From Atherix ibis (lineage: Eukaryota > Arthropoda > Insecta > Diptera > Athericidae), in contig OY282608.1 in the NCBI GenBank assembly GCA_958298945.1, forward strand, positions 66,807,773 to 66,871,772: DNA of 64,000 bases. The letters are read 5' to 3'. The stretch's first letter is position 1. Each line of letters opens with the position of its first letter. A program made the translations under genes and the position numbers. Shown here piece after piece: positions 40,301 to 54,700 of this stretch. A model generated the notes under the pieces. It saw nothing but the letters and a program-made list of their open reading frames with translations, did no database searches and was not told the origin of the DNA.

Positions 40301-43300
40301 CAAACCAACAAACCAACAAACGAACAAACCAACAAACCAACCAACCAACAAACCAACAAACAGACAAACTAACAAATCAACAAACCAACAAACCAACAAA
40401 CCAACAAACGAACAAATCAACAAAACAACAAACCAACAAACCAACAAACCAACAAACCAACACAACCAACAAACCAACAAACCCAAACCAAACCAACAAA
40501 CCACAAATCAACAAACAACAAACGAACAAACCAACAAACCAACAAACCAACAAACAAACAAACCAACAAACCAATAAACCAAAAAACCAACAAACCAACA
40601 AACCAGCAAACCAACAAACAGACAAACTAACAAACCAACAAACCAACAAACCAACAAACCAACAACAAACCAACAAACAATTCAACAAACCAACAAACAA
40701 ATAAACCAACACACCTACAAACGAACAAACCAACAAACCAACAAACCAACAAACCAACAAAAAAAACAAACAAACAAACGAACAAACCAACAAACCAACA
40801 AACCAAAAAACTAACAAACCAACAAACCAATAAACCAACAAACCAACAAACCACAAACCAACAAACCAACAACCAACAAACCAACAAACCAACAAACCAC
40901 ACCAACAACCACCAACCAACACCAACAAACCACAAACCAACAAACCAACAAACCAACAAACCAACAACCAAACAAACCAACAAACCAACAAACCAACAAA
41001 CCAACAAACCAACAAACCAACAAACCACAAACCAACAAACCAACAAACCAACAAACCAACAAACCAACAAACCAACAAACCAACAAACCAACAAACCAAC
41101 AAACCAACAAACCAACAAACCAACAAACCAACAAACCAACAAACCAACAAACCAACAAACCAACAAACCAACAAACCAACAAACAAACAAACCAACAAAC
41201 CAACAAACCAACAAACCAACAAACCAACAAACCAACAAACCAACAAACCAACAACCAAAAAAACCAACAACCAAAAAAACCAACAAACCAACAAACCAAC
41301 AAACCAACAAACCAAAAAACGAACAAACCAACAAACCAATAAACCAACAAACCAACAAACCAACAAACCAACAAACCAACAAACCAACAAACCAACAAAC
41401 AGACAAACTAACAAATCAACAAACCAACAAACCAACAAATCAACAAACCAACAAACGAACAAGCCCACAAACCAACAAACCAACAAACCAACAAACCAAC
41501 AAAAAAACAAACAAACAAACCAACAAACCAACAAACCAACAAACCAACAAACCAACAAACCAACAAACCAACAAACGAACAAACTAACAAACCAACAAAC
41601 AGACAAACTAACAAATCAACAAACCAACAAACCAACAAATCAACAAACCAACAAACGAACAGACCAACAAACCAACAAACCAACAAACCAACAAACCAAC
41701 AAAAAAACAAACAAACAAACCAACAAACCAACAAACCAACAAACCAACAAATCAACAAACCAACAAACGAACAAACCAACAAACCAACAAATCAACAAAC
41801 CAACAAACCAACAAAAAAACAAACAAACAAACCAACAAACCAACAAAACAAAAAACGAACAAACCAACAAACCAATAAACCAACAAACCAACAAGCCAAC
41901 AAACCAACAAACCAACAACCAAAAAAACCAACAAACCAACAAACCAACAAACCAACAAACCAACAAATCAACAAACCAACAAACCAACAAACCAACAAAC
42001 CAACAAACCAACAAACCAACAAACCAACAAACCAACAAACCAACAAACCAACAAACGAACAAACCAACAAACCAACAAACCAACAAACCAACAAACCAAC
42101 AAACAAACAAACCAACAAACCAATAAACCAACAAACCAGCAAACCAACAAACAGACAAACTAACAAATCAACAAACCAACAAACAAACAAACCAACAAAC
42201 CAACAGACCAACAAACCAAGAAACAAATAAACCAACACACCAACAAACGAACAAACCAACAAACCTACAAACGAACAAACCAACAAACCAACAAAAAAAC
42301 AAACAAACAAACCAACAAACCAACAAACCAACAAACGAACAAACCAACAAACCAAGAAACAAATAAACCAACACACCAACAAACGAACAAACCAACAAAC
42401 CAACAAACCAACAAACCAACAAACCAACAAACCAACAAATCAACAAACCAACAAACCAACAAACCAACAAACCAACAAACCAACAGACCAACAAACCAAC
42501 AAACCAACAAACGAAAAAACCAACAAACCAACAAACCAACAAACCAACAAACAGACAAACTAACAAATCAACAAACCAACAAACCAACAAATCAACAAAC
42601 CAACAAACAAACAAACCAACAAACCAACAAACGAACAAACCAACAAACCAACAAACCAACAAAAAAACAAACAAACAAACCAACAAACCAACAAACCAAC
42701 AATCCAACAAACGAACAACCCAACAAACCAACAAACCAACAAACCAACAAACAGACAAACTAACAAATGAACAAACAGACAAACTAACAAATCAACAAAC
42801 CAACAAACCAACAAATCAACAAATCGACAAACCAACAAACGAACAAACCAACAAACCAACAAACCAACAAACCAACAAACCAACAAAAAAACAAACAAAC
42901 AAACCAACAAACCAACAAACCAACAAATCAACAAACCAACAATCGAACAAACCAACAAACCAACAAACCAACAAACCAACAAAAAAACAAACAAACAAAC
43001 CAACAAACCAACAAACCAACAAACCAAAAAACGAACAAACTAACAAACCAATAAATCAACAAACCAACAAACCAACAAACGAACAACCAAAAAAACCAAC
43101 AAACCAACAAACCAACAAACGAACAAATCAACAAACCAACAAACCAACAAACCAACAAACCAACAAACCAACTAATCAACAAACCAACACCAATAAACCA
43201 ACAAAGCAACAAACCAACAAACGAATAAACCAACAAACCAACAAACCAACAAACCAACAAATCAACAAATCAACAAACCAACAAACCAACAAACCAACAA

Positions 43301-45170
43301 ACCAACAAACCAACAAACCAACAAACCAACAAACCAACAAACCAACAAACCAACAAACCAACAAACAAACAAACCAACAAACCAACACACGAACAAACCA
43401 ACAAACCAACAAACCAACAAACAGACAAACTAACAAATCAACAAACCAACAAACCAACAAATCAACAAACCAACAAATGAACAAACCAACAAACCAACAA
43501 ACCAACAAACCAAAAAGCCAACAAAAAAACAAACAAACAAACCAACAAACCAACAAACCAACAAACCAACAAACAAACCATCAAACCAACAAAAAGACAA
43601 ACTAACAAATCAACAAACCAACAAACCAACAAACCAACAAATCAACAAACCAACAAACGAACAAACCAACAAACCAACAAACCAACAAACCAACAAACCA
43701 ACAAAAAAACAAACAAACAAACCAACAAACCAACAAACCAACAAATCAACAAACCAACAATCGAACAAACCAACAAACCAACAAACCAACAAACCAACAA
43801 AAAAACAAACAAACAAACCAACAAACCAACAAACCAACAAACCAAAAAACGAACAAACCAACAAACCAATAAATCAACAAACCAACAAACCAACAAACGA
43901 ACAACCAAAAAAACCAACAAACCAACAAACCAACAAACGAACAAATCAACAAACCAACAAACCAACAAACCAACAAACCAACAAACCAACAAACCAACTA
44001 ATCAACAAACCAACACCAATAAACCAACAAAGCAACAAACCAACAAACGAATAAACCAACAAACCAACAAACCAACAAACCAACAAATCAACAAATCAAC
44101 AAACCAACAAACCAACAAACCAACAAACCAACAAACCAACTAATCAACAAACCAACACCAATAAACCAACAAAGCAACAAACCAACAAACGAATAAACCA
44201 ACAAACCAACAAACCAACAAACCAACAAATCAACAAATCAACAAACCAACAAACCAACAAACCAACAAACCAACAAACCAACAAACCAACAAACCAACAA
44301 ACCAACAAACCAACAAACCAACAAACCAACAAACCAACAAACAAACAAACCAACAAACCAACACACGAACAAACCAACAAACCAACAAACCAACAAACAG
44401 ACAAACTAACAAATCAACAAACCAACAAACCAACAAATCAACAAACCAACAAATGAACAAACCAACAAACCAACAAACCAACAAACCAAAAAGCCAACAA
44501 AAAAACAAACAAACAAACCAACAAACCAACAAACCAACAAACCAACAAACCAACAAACAGACAAACTAACAAACCAACAAACCAACAAACCAACAAACAA
44601 ACAAACCAACAAATCAACAAACCAACAAACAAACAAACCAACAAACCAACAAACCAACAAACCAAGAAACAAATAAACCAACACACCAACAAACGAACAA
44701 ACCAACAAACCAACACACCAACAAACCAACAAACCAACAAATCAACAAACCAACAAACCAACAAACCAACAAACCAACAAACCAACAAACCAACAAACCA
44801 ACAAACTAACAAACCAACAAACCAACAAACCAACAAACAGACAAATTAACAAATCAACAAACCAACAAACCAACAAATCAACAAACCAACAAACGAACAA
44901 ACCAACAAACCAACAAACCAACAAACCAACAAACCAACAAAAAAACAAAAAAACAAACAAACAAACCAACAAACCAACAAACCAACAAACCAAAAAACGA
45001 ACAAACCATCAAACCAATAAACCAACAAACCAACAAACCAACAAACCAGCAAACCAACAAACAGACAAACTAACAAGCCAACAAACCAACAAACCAACAA
45101 ACAAACAAACCAACAAATCAACAAACCAACAAACAAACAAACCAACAAACCAACAAACCAACAAACCAAC
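40301..45170 (+). repeat. 4.9-kb tandem duplication in sub-array B, copy 2
   Basis: This is the partner of 35,400-40,300. The decrease in offset from 4,906 to 4,853 bp means copy 2 lost about 50 bp in several small steps of about 7-25 bp. It has its own disturbed zone between 40,450 and 41,040, at the same position relative to the landmarks as in copy 1 but with a different interior sequence. Confidence 0.86.
40450..41040 (+). repeat. Second irregular zone, in the matching place of the 4.9-kb copy
   Basis: Phase breaks occur at 40,461-40,520 (CAACACAACC, CCCAAACCAAACC, CCACAAATC), near 40,666 and at 40,850-41,035 (CCACAAACC, CCACACCAACAACC, CCACCAACCAACACC). The stretch 40,832-41,320 is free of G and T. 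It is milder than 35.8-36.4 kb, and its 3' part returns to a perfect octamer array. Confidence 0.82.
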
Positions 45171-46290
45171 AAAAAAACAAACAAACAAACCAACAAACCA
45201 ACAAACCAACAAACCAAAAAACGAACAAACCAACAAACCAATAAATCAACAAACCAACAAACCAACAAACGAACAACCAAAAAAACCAACAAACCAACAA
45301 ACCAACAAACGAACAAATCAACAAACCAACAAACCAACAAACCAACAAACCAACAAACCAACAAACCAACTAATCAACAAACCAACACAAATAAACCAAC
45401 AAAGCAACAAACCAACAAACGAATAAACCAACAAACCAATTAACCAACAAACCAACAAATCAACAAATCAACAAACCAACAAACCAACAAACCAACAAAC
45501 CAACAAACCAACAAACCAACAAACCAACAAACCAACAAACCAACAAACCAACAAACCAACAAACCAACAAACAAACAAACCAACAAACCAACACACGAAC
45601 AAACCAACAAACCAACAAACCAACAAACAGACAAACTAACAAATCAACAAACCAACAAACCAACAAATCAACAAACCAACAAATGAACAAACCAACAAAC
45701 CAACAAACCAACAAACCAAAAAGCCAACAAAAAAACAAACAAACAAACCAACAAACCAACAAACCAACAAACCAACAAACAAACCATCAAACCAACAAAA
45801 AGACAAACTAACAAATTAACAAACCAACAAACCAACAAACCAACAAATCAACAAACCAACAAACGAACAAACCAACAAACCAACAAACCAACAAACCAAC
45901 AAACCAACAAAAAAACAAAAAAACAAACCAACAAACCAACAAACCAACAAATCAACAAACCAACAATCGAACAAACCAACAAACCAACAAACCAACAAAC
46001 CAACAAAAAAACAAACAAACAAACCAACAAACCAACAAACCAACAAACCAAAAAACGAACAAACCAACAAACCAATAAATCAACAAACCAACAAACCAAC
46101 AAACGACCAACCAAAAAAACCAACAAACCAACAAACCAACAAACGAACAAATCAACAAACCAACAAACCAACAAACCAACAAACCAACAAACCAACAAAC
46201 CAACTAATCAACAAACCAACACCAATAAACCAACAAAGCAACAAACCAACAAACGAATAAACCAACAAACCAACAAACCAACAAACCAAC
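45171..46290 (+). repeat. Partial third copy of the CCAACTAATCAAC block
   Basis: CCAACTAATCAAC occurs at 45,366 and 46,200 (834 bp apart), matching the pairs 38,300/39,133 and 43,168/43,994. CCAAAAAGCC at about 45,715 and CAACAATCGAAC at about 45,961 keep the same order. The 45,366 copy has CAACACAAATAAACC where the others read CAACACCAATAAACC. Confidence 0.82.
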
Positions 46291-49200
46291 AAATCAACAA
46301 ATCAACAAACCAACAAACCAACAAACCAACAAACCAACAAACCAACAAACCAACAAACCAACAAACCAACAAACCAACAAACCAACAAACCAACAAACCA
46401 ACAAACAAACAAACCAACAAACCAACACACGAACAAACCAACAAACCAACAAACCAACAAACAGACAAACTAACAAATCAACAAACCAACAAACCAACAA
46501 ATCAACAAACCAACAAATGAACAAACCAACAAACCAACAAACCAACAAACCAACAAACAGACAAACTAACAAACCAACAAACCAACAAACCAACAAACAA
46601 ACAAACCAACAAATCAACAAACCAACAAACAAACAAACCAACAAACCAACAAACCAACAAACCAAGAAACAAATAAACCAACACACCAACAAACGAACAA
46701 ACCAACAAACCAACAAACCAACAAACCAACAAACCAACAAATCAACAAACCAACAAACCAACAAACCAACAAACCAACAAACCAACAAACCAACAAACAA
46801 ACAAACTAACAAACCAACAAACCAACAAACCAACAAACAGACAAATTAACAAATCAACAAACCAACAAACCAACAAATCAACAAACCAACAAACGAACAA
46901 ACCAACAAACCAACAAACCAACAAACCAACAAACCAACAAAAAAACAAACAAACAAACCAACAAACCAACAAACCAACAAACCAAAAAACGAACAAACCA
47001 TCAAACCAATAAACCAACAAACCAACAAACCAACAAACCAGCAAACCAACAAACAAACCATCAAACCAACAAACAGACAAACCAACAAACCAACAAAAAA
47101 ACAAACAAACAAACCAACAAACCAACAAACCAACAAACCAACAAACAAACCATCAAACCAACAAAAAGACAAACTAACAAATCAACAAACCAACAAACCA
47201 ACAAACCAACAAATCAACAAACCAACAAACGAACAAACCAACAAACCAACAAACCAACAAACCAACAAACCAACAAAAAAACAAACAAACAAACCAACAA
47301 ACCAACAAACCAACAAATCAACAAACCAACAATCGAACAAACCAACAAACCAACAAACCAACAAACCAACAAAAAAACAAACAAACAAACCAACAAACCA
47401 ACAAACCAACAAACCAAAAAACGAACAAACCAACAAACCAATAAATCAACAAACCAACAAACCAACAAACGAACAACCAAAAAAACCAACAAACCAACAA
47501 ACCAACAAACGAACAAATCAACAAACCAACAAACCAACAAACCAACAAACCAACAAACCAACAAACCAACTAATCAACAAACCAACACCAATAAACCAAC
47601 AAAGCAACAAACCAACAAACGAATAAACCAACAAACCAACAAACCAACAAACCAACAAATCAACAAATCAACAAACCAACAAACCAACAAACCAACAAAC
47701 CAACAAACCAACAAACCAACAAACCAACAAACCAACAAACCAACAAACCAACAAACCAACAAACAAACAAACCAACAAACCAACACACGAACAAACCAAC
47801 AAACCAACAAACCAACAAACAGACAAACTAACAAATCAACAAACCAACAAACCAACAAATCAACAAACCAACAAATGAACAAACCAACAAACCAACAAAC
47901 CAACAAACCAACAAACAGACAAACTAACAAACCAACAAACCAACAAACCAACAAACAAACAAACCAACAAATCAACAAACCAACAAACAAACAAACCAAC
48001 AAACCAACAAACCAACAAACCAAGAAACAAATAAACCAACACACCAACAAACGAACAAACCAACAAACCAACAAACCAACAAACCAACAAACCAACAAAT
48101 CAACAAACCAACAAACCAACAAACCAACAAACCAACAAACCAACAAACCAACAAACCAACAAACCAACAAACTAACAAACCAACAAACCAACAAACCAAC
48201 AAACAGACAAATTAACAAATCAACAAACCAACAAACCAACAAATCAACAAACCAACAAACGAACAAACCAACAAACCAACAAACCAACAAACCAACAAAC
48301 CAACAAAAAAACAAACAAACAAACCAACAAACCAACAAACCAACAAACCAAAAAACGAACAAACCATCAAACCAATAAACCAACAAACCAACAAACCAAC
48401 AAACCAGCAAACCAACAAACAGACAAACTAACAAGCCAACAAACCAACAAACCAACAAACAAACAAACCAACAAATCAACAAACCAACAAACAAACAAAC
48501 CAACAAACCAACAAACCAACAAACCAAGAAACAAATAAAACAACACACCAACAAACGAACAAACCAACAAACCAACAAACCAACAAACCAACAAACCAAC
48601 AAACCAACAAACCAACAAACCAACAAACCAACAAACCAACAAACCAACAAACAAACAAACCAACAAACCAACACACGAACAAACCAACAAACCAACAAAC
48701 CAACAAACAGACAAACTAACAAATCAACAAACCAACAAACCAACAAATCAACAAACCAACAAATGAACAAACCAACAAACCAACAAACCAACAAACCAAC
48801 AAACCAACAAACAGACAAACCAACAAATCAACAAACCAACAAACAAACAAACCAACAAACCAACAAACCAACAAACCAAGAAACAAATAAACCAACACAC
48901 CAACAAACGAACAAACCAACAAACCAACAAACCAACAAACCAACAAACCAACAAATCAACAAACCAACAAACCAACAAACCAACAAACCAACAAACCAAC
49001 AAACCAACAAACCAACAAACTAACAAACCAACAAACCAACAAACCAACAAACAGACAAATTAACAAATCAACAAACCAACAAACCAACAAATCAACAAAC
49101 CAACAAACGAACAAACCAACAAACCAACAAACCAACAAACCAACAAACCAACAAAAAACAAACAAACAAACCAACAAACCAACAAACCAACAAACCAAAA

Positions 49201-51300
49201 AACGAACAAACCATCAAACCAATAAACCAACAAACCAACAAACCAACAAACCAGCAAACCAACAAACAGACAAACTAACAAGCCAACAAACCAACAAACC
49301 AACAAACAAACAAACCAACAAATCAACAAACCAACAAACAAACAAACCAACAAACCAACAAACCAACAAACCAAGAAACAAATAAACCAACACACCAACA
49401 AACGAACAAACCAACAAACCAACAAACCAACAAACCAACAAACCAACAAACCAACAAACCAACAAACCAACAAACCAACAACCCACAAACCAACAAACCA
49501 ACAAACCAACAAACAAACAAACCAACAAACCAACACACGAACAAACCAACAAACCAACAAACCAACAAACAGACAAACTAACAAATCAACAAACCAACAA
49601 ACCAACAAATCAACAAACCAACAAATGAACAAACCAACAAACCAACAAACCAACAAACCAACAAACAGACAAACTAACAAACCAACAAACCAACAAACCA
49701 ACAAACAAACAAACCAACAAATCAACAAACCAACAAACAAACAAACCAACAAACCAACAAACCAACAAACCAAGAAACAAATAAACCAACACACCAACAA
49801 ACGAACAAACCAACAAACCAACAAACCAACAAACCAACAAACCAACAAATCAACAAACCAACAAACCAACAAACCAACAAACCAACAAACCAACAAACCA
49901 ACAAACCAACAAACTAACAAACCAACAAACCAACAAACCAACAAACAGACAAATTAACAAATCAACAAACCAACAAACCAACAAATCAACAAACCAACAA
50001 ACAAACAAACCAACAAACCAACAAACCAACAAACCAACAAACCAACAAAAAAACAAACAAACAAACCAACAAACCAACAAACCAACAAACCAAAAAACGA
50101 ACAAACCATCAAACCAATAAACCAACAAACCAACAAACCAACAAACCAGCAATCCAACAAACAAACCATCAAACCAACAAACAGACAAACCAACAAACCA
50201 ACAAAAAAACAAACAAACAAACCAACAAACCAACAAACCAACAAACCAACAAACAAACCATCAAACCAACAAAAAGACAAACTAACAAATCAACAAACCA
50301 ACAAACCAACAAACCAACAAATCAACAAACCAACAAACGAACAAACCAACAAACCAACAAACCAACAAACCAACAAACCAACAAAAAAACAAACAAACAA
50401 ACCAACAAACCAACAAACCAACAAATCAACAAACCAACAATCGAACAAACCAACAAACCAACAAACCAACAAACCAACAAAAAAACAAACAAACAAACCA
50501 ACAAACCAACAAACCAACAAACCAAAAAACGAACAAACCAACAAACCAATAAATCAACAAACCAACAAACCAACAAACGAACAACCAAAAAAACCAACAA
50601 ACCAACAAACCAACAAACGAACAAATCAACAAACCAACAAACCAACAAACCAACAAACCAACAAACCAACTAATCAACAAACCAACACCAATAAACCAAC
50701 AAAGCAACAAACCAACAAACGAATAAACCAACAAACCAACAAACCAACAAACCAACAAATCAACAAATCAACAAACCAACAAACCAACAAACCAACAAAC
50801 CAACAAACCAACAAACCAACAAACCAACAAACCAACAAACCAACAAACCAACAAACCAACAAACAAACAAACCAACAAACCAACACACGAACAAACCAAC
50901 AAACCAACAAACCAACAAACAGACAAACTAACAAATCAACAAACCAACAAACCAACAAATCAACAAACCAACAAATGAACAAACCAACAAACCAACAAAC
51001 CAACAAACCAACAAACAGACAAACTAACAAACCAACAAACCAACAAACCAACAAACAAACAAACCAACAAATCAACAAACCAACAAACAAACAAACCAAC
51101 AAACCAACAAACCAACAAACCAAGAAACAAATAAACCAACACACCAACAAACGAACAAACCAAGAAACCAACAAACCAACAAACCAACAAACCAACAAAT
51201 CAACAAGCCAACAAACCAACAAACCAACAAACCAACAAACCAACAAACCAACAAACCAACAAACTAACAAACCAACAAACTAACAAACCAACAAACAGAC
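46290..51300 (+). repeat. Higher-order series with 1.35-1.75 kb period
   Basis: AAATGAACAAACC followed by CAGACAAACTAAC recurs at 46,517, 47,875, 49,625 and 50,975 (spacings 1,358, 1,750 and 1,350), with an additional half-unit at 48,763. The CAATCGAAC block recurs at about 47,331 and 50,439 (3,108 bp, the sum of two periods). The variant order within units is nearly identical, so homogenisation here looks recent. Confidence 0.84.
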
Positions 51301-51539
51301 AAATTAACAAATCAACAAACCAACAAACCAACAAATCAACAAACCAACAAACGAACAAACCAACAAACCAACAAACCAACAAACCAACAAACCAACAAAA
51401 AAACAAACAAACAAACCAACAAACCAACAAACCAACAAACCAAAAAACGAACAAACCATCAAACCAATAAACCAACAAACCAACAAACCAACAAACCAGC
51501 AAACCAACAAACAGACAAACTAACAAGCCAACAAACCAA

Positions 51540-53117
51540 CAAACCAACAAACAAACAAACCAACAAATCAACAAACCAACAAACAAACAAACCAACAAAC
51601 CAACAAACCAACAAACCAAGAAACAAATAAACCAACACACCAACAAACGAACAAACCAACAAACCAACAAACCAACAAACCAACAAACCAACAAACCAAC
51701 AAACCAACAAACCAACAAACCAACCAAAAAACAAACAAACAAACCAACAAACCAACAAACCAACAAACGAACAAACCAACAAACCAACAAACCAAGAAAC
51801 AAATAAGCCAACACACCAACAAACGAACAAACCCACAAACCAACAAACCAACAAACCAACAAACCAACAAATCAACAAACCAACAAACCAACAAACCAAC
51901 AAACCAACAAACCAACAAACCAACAAACCAACAAACCAACAAACGAACAAACCAACAAACCAACAAACCAACAAACCAACAAACAGACAAACTAACAAAT
52001 CAACAAACCAACAAACCAACAAATCAACAAACCAACAAACGAACAAACCAACAAACCAACAAACCAACAAACCAACAAAAAAACAAACAAAAAAACCAAC
52101 AAACCAACAAACCAACTAACCAACAAACCAAAAAACGAACAAACCAACAAACCAATAAACCAACAAACCAACAAACCAACAAACGAACAACCAAAAAAAC
52201 CAACAAACCAACAAACCAACAAACGAACAAATCAACAAACCAACAAACCAACAAACCAACAAACGAACAAACCAACAAACCAACAAACCAACAAATCAAC
52301 AAACCAACACCAATAAACCAACAAACCAACAAACCAACAAATCAACAAACCAACAAACCAACAAACCAACAAACGAACAAACCAACAAACCAACAAACCA
52401 ACAAATCAACAAACCAACACCAATAAACCAACAAACCAACAAACCAACAAACGAATAAACCAACAAACCAACAAACCAACAAACCAACAAATCAACAAAT
52501 CAACAAACCAACAAACGAACAAACCAACAAACCAACAAAACAACAAACCAACAAACCAACAAACCAACAAACCAACAAACCAACAAACCAACAAACCAAC
52601 AAACCAACAAACCAACAAACCAACAAACAGACAAACTAACAAATCAACAAACCAACAAACCAACAAATCAACAAACGAACAAACGAACAAACCAACAAAC
52701 CAACAAACCAACAAACCAACAAACCAACAAAAAAACAAACAAACAAACCAACAAACCAATAAACCAACAAACCAACAAACCAAAAAACGAACAAACCAAC
52801 AAACCAATAAACCAACAAACCAACAAACCAACAAACGAACAAATCAACAAACCAACAAACCAACAAACCAACAAACGAACAAACCAACAAACCAACAAAC
52901 CAACAAATCAACAAACCAACACCAATAAACCAACAAACCAACAAACCAACAAACGAATAAACCAACAAACCAACAAACCAACAAACCAACAAATCAACAA
53001 ATCAACAAACCAACAAACGAACAAACCAACAAACCAACAAAACAACAAACCAACAAACCAACAAACCAACAAACCAGCAAACCAACAAACAGACAAACTA
53101 ACAAGCCAACAAACCAA
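51540..53117 (+). repeat. 1,578-bp duplication, copy 1
   Basis: CAACCAAAAAACAAAC at 51,721 recurs at 53,299. The following AAGAAACAAATAAGCC variant (about 51,795/53,373) and the CCAACACCAATAAACC blocks (about 52,306/53,884) recur at the same offset of 1,578 bp. The AATAAGCC variant appears only in these two copies. Confidence 0.86.
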
Positions 53118-54700
53118 CAAACCAACAAACAAACAAACCAACAAATCAACAAACCAACAAACAAACAAACCAACAAACCAACAAACCAACAAACCAAGAA
53201 ACAAATAAACCAACACACCAACAAACGAACAAACCAACAAACCAACAAACCAACAAACCAACAAACCAACAAACCAACAAACCAACAAACCAACAAACCA
53301 ACCAAAAAACAAACAAACAAACCAACAAACCAACAAACCAACAAACGAACAAACCAACAAACCAACAAACCAAGAAACAAATAAGCCAACACACCAACAA
53401 ACGAACAAACCCACAAACCAACAAACCAACAAACCAACAAACCAACAAATCAACAAACCAACAAACCAACAAACCAACAAACCAACAAACCAACAAACCA
53501 ACAAACCAACAAACGAACAAACCAACAAACCAACAAACCAACAAACCAACAAACCAACAAACAGACAAACTAACAAATCAACAAACCAACAAACCAACAA
53601 ATCAACAAACCAACAAACGAACAAACCAACAAACCAACAAACCAACAAACCAACAAAAAAACAAACAAAAAAACCAACAAACCAACAAACCAACAAACCA
53701 ACAAACCAAAAAACGAACAAACCAACAAACCAATAAACCAACAAACCAACAAACCAACAAACGAACAACAAAAAAAACCAACAAACCAACAAACCAACAA
53801 ACGAACAAATCAACAAACCAACAAACCAACAAACCAACAAACGAACAAACCAACAAACCAACAAACCAACAAATCAACAAACCAACACCAATAAGCCAAC
53901 AAACCAACAAACCAACAAATCAACAAACCAACAAACCAACAAACCAACAAACGAACAAACCAACAAACCAACAAACCAACAAATCAACAAACCAACACCA
54001 ATAAACCAACAAACCAACAAACCAACAAACGAATAAACCAACAAACCAACAAACCAACAAACCAACAAATCAACAAATCAACAAACCAACAAACGAACAA
54101 ACCAACAAACCAACAAAACAACAAACCAACAAACCAACAAACCAACAAACCAACAAACCAACAAACCAACAAACCAACAAACCAACAAACCAACAAACCA
54201 ACAAACCAACAAACAGACAAACTAACAAATCAACAAACCAACAAACCAACAAATCAACAAACCAACAAACGAACAAACCAACAAACCAACAAACCAACAA
54301 ACCAACAAACCAACAAAAAAACAAACAAACAAACCAACAAACCAATAAACCAACAAACCAACAAACCAAAAAACGAACAAACCAACAAACCAATAAACCA
54401 ACAAACCAACAAACCAACAAACGAACAAATCAACAAACCAACAAACCAACAAACCAACAAACGAACAAACCAACAAACCAACAAACCAACAAATCAACAA
54501 ACCAACACCAATAAACCAACAAACCAACAAACCAACAAACGAATAAACCAACAAACCAACAAACCAACAAACCAACAAATCAACAAATCAACAAACCAAC
54601 AAACGAACAAACCAACAAACCAACAAAACAACAAACCAACAAACCAACAAACCAACAAACCAACAAACAAACAAACCAACAAACAAACAAACCAACAAAC
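53118..54700 (+). repeat. 1,578-bp duplication, copy 2
   Basis: This is the partner of the preceding copy. The offset rises to 1,586 bp for the downstream part (52,668/54,254), a gain of one octamer. A small difference is CAACAAAAAAAACC near 53,768, where copy 1 has CAACCAAAAAAACC near 52,189. Confidence 0.86.
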
